DNA of 64,000 nt from Hordeum vulgare subsp. vulgare (GCF_904849725.1 NC_058518.1:10188147-10252146); one strand, 5' to 3'. Counted from the stretch's first letter, positions 30,720-43,137 are shown. Numbers and translations: made by a program. Notes: generated by a model not told the origin, from the sequence alone.

Positions 30720-32064
30720 CCATCGCCCTCCAACCCTAGTACTCCCTCCGATCCGGTGTGTAGGGTGTACTAGGAAATTCTATTAGTTCCGATTTACCCT
30801 CCTTCTAAGGCCCGCTTCACAATAACTCCCCTCTTTAATTACTCTCCATCTCCCCATTTTCTTTGGCTGATGGAAACAATTCGCATAAGAGGCACATGCA
30901 TGCAGGCTGTAATTCGTGGAAGAGGTGCATGTTGTGGGCCTGGACGCCTCTTTGCTTGCCCTCTTTAATAGCCTAATCAATCAAATGTATCCTAATTGTA
31001 CGTTATCTATGTAATGCAATCTATATGCTACGTATAAGAAGATCAGTGTTAGTAGAAGGTACTTAACTTAGCATGAAGGCCAGCAAAACAAGAATGAGAA
31101 CCATATTTGATTTTGAATACACAACAGAAAACACAAATCGCAGACTACACGTACTGCAATTATCTGATTGATCTTCAAATGCATAACAACTTCTGGTCTT
31201 CAAACACATAACATGAAATACTGACAAAAATACATATGCAAAGCAAATTCTGATGTTGAGGTTGATCCAAGGGATTTTTGTTTGTGAGGCCCAGCATCTT
31301 CAGCAACGTATCCATGCTCCCACCTTAAGTGTATAAATAATTAAAAATTTCAGATTAAATACATGCAAAGGCAATGCCATTTGGTAATGGAAAGATGACA
31401 GTATGGTCATTTGAAGATGACAAGGCAATCTGTCAGAATAACCCACACATACCAATTTGAATACCAAGTTCTATAAGTTAATGTTGAATTAATATGAATT
31501 TTGCAAGATAAAAAATCAGTGCTTTGATGAGATTGAACAGAATGTATTCCATAGCACATGCAAGAAGCACATACAGGAAGTGAAGCAAAAGGGTATACAA
31601 CACTATAACATGACCAAGCCAACATCCCTAGTCCTCCTAATATTTGAAGAAGACATGCCCTATATTTTTGTTTTTAGCTGCAGACTTGTTGAAGAAAGAC
31701 ACAACTTGACAGTAATTCAAAAGTGAAGAAAGTGGCTGCAACATGAAGCAAGTGACTACAACTTGCTAGCAACATGGCAAAATTTGTTCAAAATTGATAA
31801 ATAGTTGACATCCAACTACTCTAAAACTTGTTTATCTTAACACTCACACCTCTACCTCAGATCAAGTGCGAAGCTTACTATTCCTCGGCCTCAGACCTCT
31901 GTCCTGTGAGACGAGGAGAACGACGAGGGAACCGTGGAGAACGGCGGGGAAGCGACATCGCGACAAATGCTTTCCTCCTCTTATGGTTGGTGGGCGATGA
32001 CTCCACGGGCTCTTGGATCAATGCCGAATTCACAAACGGAACCATGATGCTTCTCTCTAGTTCT
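30720..32064. other. Intergenic, no gene supported
   Basis: ACTCCCTCCGATCC at 30741 is a decayed Stowaway edge without a partner. The rest is AT-rich. Confidence 0.35.
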
Positions 32065-32364
32065 TCATCCTCTGGATGATCTATCTTGGACCGATAGTGA
32101 TTCCGACTGCTCCATGGCCCAGAGGAGGACCTCTATAGGGTCCTGAGCTAGTCCGCCCGGGTGGATAAAAGATCTCTCGCTCTTATTCAAATGTGTGCAC
32201 ATCACATGCACTATCCCCGCTAACTGCCTCTTGTCGTCCAACCAAGAACCGATCTCCCCTAGCCTGGCTAACTTTACCTCGTCGCCACCGGAGAGCTTCA
32301 CGTACCTGTCTTCTGTGGTGGTTCCGGATTGGGTAGAAAAGGGGATCGCCGGTGGTGTCGCCAT
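32065..32364 (-). CDS. Unknown short-protein family, member 3
   Basis: An open minus-strand frame of 99 codons runs from MATPPAIPFSTQSGTTTEDR to a stop. It contains SGGDEVKLARLGEIGSWLDD and DPIEVLLWAMEQSESLSVQ. The LLWAM.(E/Q) core and the upstream GD..KL segment match, by eye, the two frames at 19024 and 20000, which are also on the minus strand. Sequence after the stop remains partly coding-like in other frames, so the C-terminus may be truncated. No known domain, signal peptide or membrane span. This is the least damaged of the three. Confidence 0.4.
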   Translation of the reverse strand: MATPPAIPFSTQSGTTTEDRYVKLSGGDEVKLARLGEIGSWLDDKRQLAGIVHVMCTHLNKSERSFIHPGGLAQDPIEVLLWAMEQSESLSVQDRSSRG

Positions 32365-32389
32365 GGAAGAGGAGATGAGGGGCGACGGA

Positions 32390-32600
32390 AGAAGATAGGG
32401 CTCGGCGGCGATAGTTGGGAAAAATGATGGGCTCGGCAGAGACGGTTGAAAAAATGATGGCAATGGAAGACGATAGGGATCGGCGGCGACGGTTTCTAGC
32501 GTCAGGGGCGGCGCTGGGAAGTAAAAATGATGTCAATGGAAGAGGATGGGGCTCGACGGCGATGGTTTTGGATTGTGCGATAGGGGCGGCGGCGTACGAT
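32390..32600. repeat. Degenerate G+C-rich tandem words
   Basis: GGGCTCGGCGGCGA, GATCGGCGGCGACGG and GGCTCGACGGCGATGG alternate with AAAAATGATGG(C/G)AATGGAAGA at spacings of 50-60 bp. This is upstream of the unknown-family member 3 on its strand. It may be an expanded 5' leader. Confidence 0.5.
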
Positions 32601-32988
32601 GAAAAAATGTTGGACTAATTTGCCCTCAACTTAACAGTACCAATCCCACCATTTTTAGTACTTTCGAGTACTTACGAAACACTACTACGGAGTACTAACA
32701 ATTTGATGACCCTCAGATCGACGAGGAAGGACGGTTGAAAAAAAGACCAACCATGCTAAAACTTGTATATATGACATATCATCCTCCTAGGCTATGAATT
32801 TATCTTTTTTGTATGGATCGCATTTCAAGGTATTTGATCCTGAAATTTTCCATACATACACATAACCTCCGTGTTTACCCGTACAATGTTTTTAGATTTT
32901 TTTTGAAGATGAAAATTTTGAAATTTGAATTTTTCAACAAATGGCCTCCATGGAGGCCGAGAGCCAAAACGCCTCACTCTACATTGTA

Positions 32989-33128
32989 CTCCCTCCGTTC
33001 CTAAATATAAGTCTTTTAAGAGATTTCACTAGGATCTACATACGAAGCAAAATGAGTGAATCTATACTCTAAAGTATGTCGTTATACATCATACGTAGTC
33101 CACTAGTGAAACCTCTAGAAAGACTGCT
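32989..33128. mobile_element. Stowaway MITE, right end lost
   Basis: The left terminus CTCCCTCCGTTCCTAAATAT follows a TA. The body (AGAGATTTCACTAGGATCTA) is the common Triticeae Stowaway type also seen at 35451-35610. The right terminus decays after AGTGAAACCTCTAGAAAGAC. Confidence 0.8.
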
Positions 33129-33534
33129 TTTATCTAGCTACAGGGTTTTATTTTCTTCGATCTGCACTGATGCTTAGGCTGATCTGGCCAACATATATGG
33201 ATGTGATGATGATCGTTGCAGCTAACGTGCACATGTGAATGGATGAGAGCTACGCTGCTCTGACATCCATCAGCCCTTCTTTCTATCTATTAGCGACGAC
33301 AAATCAATACCATATATTTCATCAAAAAATATACTTTCATATGGTATACATTCGATATTGTACATGTCCATGTTTTTTTCTATGAACTTGGACAAACTTA
33401 ACGAAGTTTGAGTTTCAAAAAATCTCATATGCATTATATTTTGGCAAGGAGAGAGTAAATAACTACATGATTAACAATCTCAAATACTTAAAGAAAAACA
33501 ACAATTATATATCTGATTTTGGACAAAGAAGTCT
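33129..33534. other. 3' flank of receptor kinase gene A
   Basis: AT-rich, presumably 3' UTR and downstream region of the minus-strand gene ending at 33535. No other feature. Confidence 0.4.
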
Positions 33535-36500
33535 TCAACGTGCTGTCGGTCCTGGATCGGCGGCCACGGTTGGTATCCTCAGCTCCGTCTCGAATGCAGT
33601 GTTACTGCTCATGTCAGTGGACTGCGCACTAACATAAACATTGAAATTAACGGCGCCGCTGCTCCCACCGGTGTGGAAGCTAGAAGTGCGGCCCTCCTCG
33701 AGCTCGACACACTCCTGTAGCTGCGCCACCACATCGGCCATGGTGGGCCGCTGTGCCGATCCCTGTGCGGTGCATTTCAGTGCAATCTCCGCCACCTTCC
33801 ACACGCCGTTGATATCATAATTGCCCTGCATTCGCGCGTCCACCACGCCCTCCATGTTGCCCCGTGCCAGCCGCTGCCTTGCCCATTGGACGATGCTCGT
33901 GGGATCTGGATCTGAAAGGATGGCTGGTTTCCCGGTGACCAGCTCCAGCAGCACCACTCCGAAGCTGTACACGTCGCTCTTGGTCGTTGGCTGCATCGTT
34001 GCTTGGTACTCTGGATCAACGTACCCGGGGGTAAAAGCGAGCGTGTTCGTGAAAAGATTTGTGTTGTTGTGGTATTCAAAGGCTTTGGTCAAGCCAAAAT
34101 CGGCGATCTTGGCTTCTAGCCAGGCATTCAGCAGAATGTTGGTGGCCTTGACATCCCTGTGGATGAGAGGCGGGTTGCACCCCGTATGCAGATACTCCAA
34201 CCCTACACATGACAAGAACATCAATCTGTAAGTCAAATGCGTGTCCAATTGCAATAAGCTTCTTTGGATTTGAGCGTGCACCTTGTGCAGATTCAAGGGC
34301 GTTTTTAAGTCTCTGCCTCCAAGGTAAACATCCTCCATTGTGTCCGGTTCCTACAAATACAATAATAGCGTGTGTTCTGAATTAATAGAAAGTACCTCAG
34401 TTGAACCACTAGGGCGACTTGCACATTCACTATATGAGAGTTGAAAGCCAAATCCTTTTTGTTAGCAGTAGTTGGTATTCATACCTGCAATGTGCTCTCG
34501 TAGGGTCCCTTGTGCCATGTACTCGTACACAAGTGCCATATACGCCCCATCCTTGCAGTAACCAATCATCGAGACAAGATTCTTGTGATGAATCCGGGTT
34601 AAAATCTGAGCCTGCACAAGCAGATAGATTCCACATCGTAATCACACATTTCTGCCAAGAGTTGAAGGCGCATGCCGTTAAAGGATCTGGTCCACCGCAC
34701 CTCTGCAAGGAACTCCTTGACGCCTTGATTGGAGGAGTGTGACCGCAACTTCACTGCCACTTGAGTACCATCCTCCAGGAAGCCGTCATAGACACGGCCG
34801 AACCCTCCTTGGCCAAGCACCCGGTCAAAGCCATTGGTTATCCTCTTGAGTTCCTCGTACGTGAACCGACGATTCTCAACTAGTCGCAGAGAGTCATCAT
34901 CGCCGCCATAGCTCGTCGACATCGCCTCTTCGTTTTGTGGCTTTACCGCTGTCCTGTTTCTCATTGATCCTTCATGTACACACAGGAAATGGATGAATTA
35001 ATAGACCAAATATGGGCATTATTGTGTGCTAGCTCGATCATCCTGAAAAGGCCTCACTCTAACCTTGTTGCTGGTTCCGTCGTCTTAGGAAGAACAAGAC
35101 TAGTAGAGCCACTGATACTATCACAACAATCACAAGTACAGGGACGGCAACATAGATGGCCAGTTTGCTCTTCCTTTTAGTACCAAGCTGACATGAATTG
35201 CCGTCGGTGCAAAGGTTTGGATTGTTGCCATGTCTAATAAGTCGAGGACCATGTTAATAAAACAAGTGCCAACCAAAAAAAATTAACAAAAAAACTTAGT
35301 CGAATTTATCAATTATGTATATTCTATGTTCAACCTTAGATCCAAGGAGCCATCTTGAATTCTTTTGAGAAGTCCAGAGGGAATTGATCCATTGAGTTGG
35401 TTCCCAGACAAATCTCTAGAGGAAAACAAATTAGACACACTATATATGTACTCCCTTCGTTTCTAAATATAAGTTTTTTTAGAGATTTCACTAGTGAACT
35501 ACATACAGAGCAAAATAAGTGAATCTACACTTTAAAATACGTGTATATACATCCGTATGTAGTCCTCTAGTAGAATCCTTAAAAAGACTTATATTTAGGA
35601 ACGGAGGGAGTACATAATAAGTTAATAACTCAAAGCAATTCAGATAAAGTTTGACAAGACTTTTATATATGGTGCTTGTTGGAACTATTAATCTTGTTAA
35701 TTATTGCATATGTGTCATATATTGTGTCTGAGTGTGTGCTAATTAGCTAGGGCTAGTTGTTGCCCAACTTACATGACTGTCAATGATGGTAACTGTGAAA
35801 GGGCATCTGGAATTGAACCAGTCAAGTTATTGTTTGATAAATTCCTGCAAGATATGGAAACAATAAATTTCATTTCTTCAAGCTTGTGTTGCCGAGAAGT
35901 ACAAACAAAGATTAGGCCAAATAAATCTAGAATTCCGAGCGTACAAGTATTGGAGAGCCTTTAGATGCGCAAAAGATGACGATATCTCACTATTTAGACC
36001 ACTGGAGGACAGGTTTCTACAAAAAGCACATACATAAAAGGATCAGCTTCATTTTTCATAGCTGTATACGGAAGGTAATTTTTTAATCTCTCTCACCACA
36101 CTCATCTATAATTTCTATTGTTGGTCTTAGGTTCTCAACTTAAACATCCCATACTACATTAATATCCTAACAAATACTTCAACACAAGTAGTATATTCTT
36201 CAAACAAATCAAAAACTACTAATTTTATGGTTTCACCACGTCTCAAAAAATGCATCTACAATAATCAATCTTGACCGAAAATATTTGGAGAAATAGAAGG
36301 AGAATACCTCAAGAAACTTGGGGACGGTTCTATCTACTCCTTTTGATGGTAAAAATAAGAGATTAGGGTTGGATTTGGTGGAGAAGGAGAGAGGGGCAGG
36401 GGGTAGTTCTTCTGCAGCCGCCGCATGAGGAAGAAGACGGGGCTGCGAGTGGGCTGAGTCCCACCCACGGCCCCGGGCAGTTTATTTAATCCACCTGAAA

Positions 36501-38948
36501 ACGTAAAAGCCAATGGCGTTTCCAGAAACGCAAGAGGGCTTGGTGTTTCTGGTCTGCCATGTCAGCGAGTAACGCTTGCTGGGCCTGGCAGTGGGCCAGG
36601 ACATAAACGCACCACAGTTTGGCGTTTCTGTGTTTCAGAGCAACGTTGCTTATCTGCGTGTTTCTATGAAGTTAGACAACGCCGCGGGCTATGCCGTTGC
36701 CAAAGGCTCAGATAATTAAATGCGTTCGGGTTCAACTTGTCACGAGCTTCGCTGTCAAGGTCAAAATAGTGATTTCGGCCGGCCTGGCGCATGGCGAGAA
36801 ATCCCTTCATGGACTTTATCTCTGGTACTACTTAGCTAATTGTAGCAATAAGGCATGTCCAACGTTAACCTATAAATTTCCTTCCGGATCCGTCCGCGGA
36901 CATGGGTCCATGGATACGGATGCGGGGGAACGACATCCAACGCTAGCCGTATACACTAGGTCAACAATTCGAACCAACAAAATTTGATCAAATTGAACGG
37001 ATTTCATTCAAGTTCGGATATAATTTACATAAAAAGTTGATATTTCGACTGTTTAACTAATAAACTAGAAAAAAATCCTAAACCCTACACCGGAAGACAA
37101 AAAATATTTGAAAATGTGAAAAAAATATTTCATTGAAAGTTTTAAAATCAGAAAATATGAATACAAGATACACAATTCAAGTGTGAACATAAGAAATGTA
37201 CGTGTGGAAAACTTACTAAAAATGTGAAAATTGATGAACTAAAATTACATAAATATGAGATGAAATTACAGAAGATATTAATATTATGAAGAACAAGACA
37301 ATGATAGGAAACCCATAAATACTGTTAAAAATTTCATTAAAAAATTTCAAAAGGTGTATTATTTGTGTATAATTTATTTCCGACTTTTCTTTAATTCCCG
37401 AAACCGGGGAATGGGATCTTGACTTCCCCTTTTCTCATTTAAAACATTACATGATTTCCAATATTTTGAAAATTTATATGAATTACTTACATGCTTGTGA
37501 TCCTTGGAGGGTTGGCAGCGGCATAGCTGCAGGCCAACCCATCCCATGCCATAGTCGTGGGAAAGCATGGGTCACCCATCCAGTTCTTCCGCACCTCGTA
37601 CTTGGCCTTGACCGCCATGGCGGCAGATGCTGCGCTCATGCATCCAGCACTTAAATCAGATTGCACCCAACATTTCAATAGCACAAGGTAGATAGATAGA
37701 TAAATATGTGCTTAATTAAATTGAGTACCATCTTGGGAGTCGGTGCCAAGGTTGGTGGTGGGGATGACGGAGTACACCTCGACGGCGTTCAGGATGGGCG
37801 GCAGCGTCGAGTTTGCGGTGGCGTTGATGGACAAGTTGTAGACGCTATGCCGGCTGGGCTTGGTATCGTAGATCGCGTTGTTGATGAGGTACTCTGGCGT
37901 GAAGCCCGACGGGTACGCGAGCTCGCCATTCAGGTTGATGTAGAACTGGCGCAGCTCACCGTTGCTGGCGTTGAGGAGCTGCAGCTCGGCGAAGTGCAGG
38001 ATGGCGACGTACCCTGGCCGAGCAGGGTCGTCGTCCCGGGGCTCGGCGTCCGAGGACTCCCAGCCGAACCAGATGTTCCCAGAGCCGTTCCGCGCCGCGA
38101 TCGCCGTTTGCATCACCTTCCACGGCGCTTCAAAGAGGTCGTCACCCACGCCGTACACTCTCTCGCTCGTCGAGATCTCGGCCCAGATCGTGGCGTCGTA
38201 CCACGGGTACCACATCCGGTCATGCGCATCATCGGGGTACCTTATGAGAACTGTCTTGTCTATTGGGGCGGCGTTGAGTCTAGCCAGCATGACCAGCCCC
38301 TGCTCCGCCGTTGCCTGCGGGTAGAATGTCTTCTTCAGCGGTCTCAGGTCCAGACCGGAGATGAAGGGTGTCCCACTGCCGGTGTTCACCAGGCACACCT
38401 GCACCAGGTTGTCCGGCACAACGACGATGGCCTCCACCGTCGCAGTGTTGCCCTGGTCCGTCCCCCACGATGACATGTTCACCGCCGCCCAGAAGTTGAC
38501 GCCGATGTGGAGCTCGAACGACGCCGGCGTCCGGTTGAGACCGTCGTAGTTGCCATAGAGGAAGCTGGCACGAATGAGGTACTTGAGGCCGGACACCAAT
38601 GAATGGAGCGTGTAGCAGTTGCGCACGCCATCGGGGAAGCTCCGTAGGTTCTGGCCGCGCCTAGATTGTAGCGGTCGGATGTACTCGGCCGAGATGTTGT
38701 GGTTCGTGCCGGCGTCAGTGAAGCCTGCGTCCGAGACATACAACAGCTTCGTGGTGTTGTCTATGTAGCTCGCCTGCTCCGTTAACCCACAGTCTATACT
38801 GATGAAACCTGCCCACACACGCCCAAATGTTATATGTGCTTTCAGAGGGGGGATGAGGATGAATGATACCTCTGCTGTCAGGTTGGGCGCGCCGTTGGAG
38901 TAGGCCACCGCTGAGGCAGAGAAGCAGCAGCCACTGCCGGAGTTCCAT
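33535..38948 (-). CDS. Malectin-like LRR receptor-like serine/threonine kinase, gene A
   Basis: Eleven minus-strand exons: 38948-38870, 38808-37729, 37629-37491, 36016-35945, 35844-35773, 35415-35335, 35233-35064, 34969-34701, 34611-34485, 34350-34282, 34202-33535. All have GT/AG borders and the phases give 941 aa. Order: signal peptide ([15 protein letters not shown]), malectin-like domain (~27-385, FISIDCGL start), WMGDPC linker, three LRRs (~433-508, one per exon), membrane helix (~527-549), kinase (~610-880). Gly-loop [10 protein letters not shown]638, HRDVK (H734-D736) and DFG (754-756) are present, so it is an RD kinase. Odd: the activation segment reads LAFTPGY where the family has V(V/A)GTPGY. 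The class (LRR-I, SIRK/IOS1-like) senses cell-surface or pathogen cues at the plasma membrane; ligand unknown. Confidence 0.95.
35451..35610. mobile_element. Complete Stowaway MITE in a gene A intron
   Basis: Terminal inverted repeats (CTCCCTTCGTTTCTAAATAT on the left; CTCCCTCCGTTCCTAAATAT on the right in reverse complement) with TA on both sides. 160 bp. It sits in the intron between the second and third LRR exons, and splice sites are not disturbed. Confidence 0.93.
36017..37490 (-). other. Long third intron of gene A
   Basis: This 1.47-kb intron separates the WMGDPC exon from the first LRR exon. It has a GTAAGT donor and a TTTTTGTAG acceptor. It holds a G+C-rich patch (36380-36620) of unknown origin and otherwise AT-rich DNA. 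The same intron in gene B is 5.4 kb and full of insertions. Confidence 0.85.
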
Positions 38949-39637
38949 TGTTCTCCCCCAGCGCTGATTGACACACATGCATGCCAACAGCTAAGGGAGC
39001 ATCATCATCATAATATACAGAACAACTACACCAAGGAAAGCAGAGACTTCCTAATTAAGTGGGAGTATTTTTTGCAGACCCATGGATGAAGTGGATTGGA
39101 AGATACATATTAACTTCCTAATTAAGTGGGAGTATTTTACAAGAGATCTGTTGTTAAAGTACGTTTGGAAACTTAATTTTATTTTCCAGTCCTCACCAAC
39201 ATTTTAACCATATAAGATGATATGATACATGGTACAGTATATGACATAAAATGACAAAGGACAAGAGTGGTAGAAAGGCTTGTACCTTATATCAGAAAGT
39301 CTTCCTGTTTTAACGAGTCGATGTATCTTAATCCTTGTCTATAAAATTAAGTAATACATATTTGTTCCCAGTTGCAAACAAAATAATGCAAGGAAGATGA
39401 CATCTACTGTCTAGCTTAGCTGCTTGTTACAGTATGTCCCTTGCCGTGTTTGGTAAGGTAGCTTATTACTGGCAGCCGGTCATTGTAGCTTGCAAATCAC
39501 GCACACTATACCTGCAAATCAGTAACTAATTGACAGTTGATATTAATTAGCAGCTAGATAGGACAGCATGATTGATATTATTACTTCATGCAACATAAGT
39601 CAAGTTGTCCATACATGATTTATATATATGTCGTCAA
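38949..39637. other. Upstream region of receptor kinase gene A
   Basis: AT-rich, should contain the gene A promoter. A direct repeat of TTCCTAATTAAGTGGGAGTA occurs at 39048 and 39114. I see no convincing TATA box. Confidence 0.45.
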
Positions 39638-39999
39638 GTTGTTAAATTTTTTTATATATGTCAACAACAAATGGTACCGATGGTCATGATGCATTTTGTG
39701 TGGGATAACTGTTCTTGACTTGTTTGCACTCGAGTTGGACAAATTAAGGTTTGTAGTTGTCATGAGCAATGGAGAAGGATTGGGATTGACATCTTTTGCA
39801 TGAAAATTAATATTGTATTCGTGAGGATCAAGTACTGGTCAACTACACTTTTTATGTTTACTAGTTAGCGTGTGTTGCTAAGGAAAAATAAATACTCCCT
39901 TTGTCCCAAAACAAGTGTCGTTGATCTAGTACTAGAGATGAGGTTACCATCATGCAGGTTGAGACTGTGTCCACCGCCCTGAAAGAGATATTATCTGAT

Positions 40000-40947
40000 T
40001 TTTTTTTAGAAAAGGAGGATCACCCCGGCCTTTCCATCATAATGATGCATGCAGCCATATTATTAAACAAATAAGGTTCCAAACAAGTTCAATAATCCAA
40101 GAAAGAGCATAGATAGCTCATAAAAGATAACGAAGCCAAATACCACATCCGGCAATGTAAAGAAAAAATAGGCTACGATGACTATACACCTAGCCTATTA
40201 GTGTGTCGCCATCCATATCGGTTGAAGATAGCATGAGCTGTCGTCTCCTATCGGCTGCACCCAGTAACAAAAATATCCCTGGACTTCGTTGGCGTGAGTA
40301 ATGACCACATACGGATCCAAGCCGTAGCTCTGAAAATGACCTTCAAAAAATTGGTGAAGTTCTTCCTATTAAAAAACATGTCATTTCTGATGTTCCATAT
40401 AGCCCAAAGCATGGCACAAATTCATATTCGAATGTGTCTTGATGTATTAACATCCACTCCATTAAGCCACATCTCAAATAACATGTTCATACATGTTGGA
40501 GGGTTTATATTGAAAGCTATATGAATACTACGCCATAAAAGTCTAGCCAAAAGGCATTTAAGAAAGAGGTGTTTGATAATATCATTTTGATCACAGAAGC
40601 AACATCTAGAATTACCCACCCATCTTCTTTTGAGTAAGTTATCTTTCGTCAATATGACCCCTTTGTGGAAAAACCAGATAAACATATTTATCTTCAGAGG
40701 TATTTTTACTTTCCATCTGAGTTGGGATATAGGTAAGGGTCTAGTATTAATAAAATCTAGATGCATAGATTTCACGGAAAAATACTCAGTGGTTGTATGT
40801 TTCGAATGAATTGAGTCTGGTTGGTCAGTTAGTTGAACTTCCATCAGCCTACAAACCCAATGGAGCCATGTGTTCCATCGTTCTCCTACTAGAGCCCTCC
40901 GGAATTGAATATTCAGGGGTATTGTCTGCATAATTGTAGCAATGTAG
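40000..40947 (-). mobile_element. 5'-truncated LINE inserted in duplication copy 1
   Basis: The minus-strand frame 40931-40422 is a LINE ORF2 C-terminus with the zinc-binding RT region (KIPLKINMFIWFFHKGVILT; CCFCDQNDIIKHLFLKC). It is followed by the family tail (FRATAWIRMWSLL) in the same strand. The 3' end is an A run (T run at 40000-40008 on the plus strand). Flanks GAGATATTATCTGAT (39985) and GAGATATTGTCTGAT (40948) form a 15-bp target duplication with one mismatch. Copy 2 of the duplication retains the empty site (GAGATACTGTCTGAT, ~43784). Confidence 0.92.
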
Positions 40948-40989
40948 GAGATATTGTCTGATGATTAGCGATGTACTTGGAGATCGCCA

Positions 40990-41500
40990 AAGTTTCCCTC
41001 GAGGCAGTACTCAAACTTCTTCAGAGAAATAAATGTACATGACGCGTTTAAATGGTTATGGAAAGCTAACTACCGAATGAAATTAAAGGTTCTTTGTTGG
41101 CTTGTGCTTAAGCACCGGCATTATGACACTGGAAACAACTTCAGCTGCCTTGTTTGTTCTGCTCACACCGAGTAGACTTTGGAACATCTGTTTTTTAATT
41201 GCTCATTCAGCCCTAGTGTTGTACTCTTTGGGTGTTTATTGGCATGATTCTCCAGACATCCTTTCAGTTTTGAAGGTTGGCAAAGCTGGGTGGTCGAGAC
41301 CCATGTTTATGGATGCCTTTCTGATGGGAGCTTTGGATCATTTGGAAGGAGAGAAATAACAAACTTTTCAGGGGTATTCAACCGACTCATTTGTCTTGGA
41401 TTAGTATAAAAGATTCAAATGTGATTTATCTCTGCTCATTCATAGATCGATCCAAGTCTGGCCTAGTCCAGTGAGAACGGTTGGACATCTTGTAAATGTG
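40990..41500 (+). pseudogene. LINE ORF2 C-terminal remnant, copy 1
   Basis: The plus-strand translation gives a zf-RVT style segment (YRMKLKVLCWLVLKHRHYDT; CLVCSAHTE, stop, TLEHLFFNCSFS), then WKERNN-like and DSNVIYLCSFIDRS-like tail segments in shifting frames. It is decayed by stops and frameshifts and shared with copy 2 (43830-44330), so it predates the duplication. Confidence 0.8.
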
Positions 41501-42181
41501 TACCATTATTGGTTCATTGTGAGTATGAGGCTCTCCTACTCTATTCATCAAGGGTAAAAAAAAAGCGGTTATCCGGGTAAAACCTTCTAGGCTTGTTTCG
41601 TTTTGTTTTGCCACCTAAATTTGTTGGGTGATGTGACACGTTAGGAGCAAACTTACTGTCGTATGAATTATCATGTTCTATGGAAATTACAGTGACATTC
41701 TCGAAATAGGCTTTCGCCCTGCTTTACAAAAAATAAATAACAAACGACATTCAAAGTGCGTGTATCAATTGTTGAAATTATTTGGTGGCCGTGCAGGAAT
41801 TTATTTAGAAAGCCAAGCAGGAGCGTCATGTCTAAAGGAAAACAAAGATGGTGACACCATCGTTCATCTATCATGTGTAAGTAGAAATATGCAACGAAAG
41901 GTGCACCTTTAGAAAACAATGCACCATTCCTAGAGAAGGTGACAGTATATGATCTCACCGAGACGAGATCAACCATGAGAGACACGGTTAGTTACGTCTT
42001 GTTAAGACTTAGAGGTGTACACTCAAATAATTATAACCAACTTGTCTCGTTGCTCGTAAGATAATGCATGCGAGTCAACATCTTTCGTCTTTTCTTTTCC
42101 CACTGAGTGGGTGGGAAAGAGAATGGATTTTTTTGAGAGACGAGAATGGATAATTGTTGAGAGTTCTAGTTCTATTGGTAG

Positions 42182-42362
42182 CTTTTTTTAAACACGTTAT
42201 AGACGCAAGCGTTTGTCATCGACGGAAACATCTCCTCCCACTAAACACGCATCATCAAAAATCTTAAAATGAATCCAGGAATAATGCAAGCACTGGTACT
42301 TGAACCCTGGTGGGTTAGGGATACCACTATCCCTCTAATCATCCAACCACAGGTTGGTTCGC
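42182..42362 (-). mobile_element. Au-type SINE with internal deletion, copy 1
   Basis: In minus orientation it reads CCAACCTGTGGTTGGATGAT and, further on, the Pol III B-box GGTTCAAGTACC and CATTATTCCTGGATTCATTT, with an A-rich tail at the low-coordinate end. It lacks about 125 bp present in the copy at 44970-45272. Confidence 0.75.
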
Positions 42363-43137
42363 TTTCCGCTCATAGCTCGATAGGAATGAAGCAAACACAC
42401 AGCTTGCATGTATTGGGCCGGCCCAATTAGTCACCAGGCTTATTTCCCAACCAAAAATTGGACTGGTATATTTAATAGAAAGTATTTTGCATAAGTGTTT
42501 CAAAATTGCTCTGGAAATAAAAATTATTTCCAATTTTTAAAAATTCTCATGAATTTGAAAAACAATATTCATTTTCTAAAAGCATCAGTTTACAAAAAGT
42601 TCCAAGATGAAAGTCAGATAGAGGTTTCATTTTAAAAAAACTACAGGGAAACATTATGAAAACTTGCTAAAAGGACCTAGGTATATGGGCCGACCCAATA
42701 GTACGTGCAGGGTGGGGTGGGATGAGGGTGTGTACACGCGTTTGCTCGACCACCACCACTCTACGCGCAAAATGGATTGGCAAGAATTGTGGAACTTATT
42801 TATTTATATTCTATCTATTTTGGAATTGTCGAACCTAGGTATATGGGCCAACACAATAGTTCCAAGTTGTTAAATTTTTTTATATATCTCAACAACAAAT
42901 GGTACCGATGGTCATTATGCATTTGGAGTGGGACAACTGTTCTTGACTTTGTTTGCACTCCAGTTGGCAAAATTAAGTGAGGAGTGGTTAAGGCTTGTAG
43001 TTGTCATGATCAATGGAGAAGGATTAGGATTGACATATTTTGCATGAAAATTAAGATGAATTCATGAGGGTCAAGTACTGGTCAACTACACTTTTTATGC
43101 TTACTAGTTAGCGTGTGTTGCTATGGAAAAATAAATA

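Larger units (their letters stand above)
39638..42797 (+). repeat. Direct segmental duplication, copy 1
   Basis: It matches 42865-45722 in order: TTGTTAAATTTTTTTATATA at the start; the GATGAGGTTACCATCATGCA block; a plus-strand LINE remnant; the GACAGTATATGATCTCACC block; an Au-type SINE; and the GTGTTTGCTCGACCA-like block at the end. Differences specific to this copy are a deletion inside a Stowaway (junction ~39938), a 948-bp LINE insertion (40000-40947) and a ~125-bp deletion inside the SINE. Confidence 0.88.

Noticed and set aside
37706..38473. 255-codon plus-strand frame
   Set aside because: Exact antisense of the malectin-like exon of receptor kinase A; codon structure belongs to the minus strand. 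The same holds for 56518-57027 opposite gene B.
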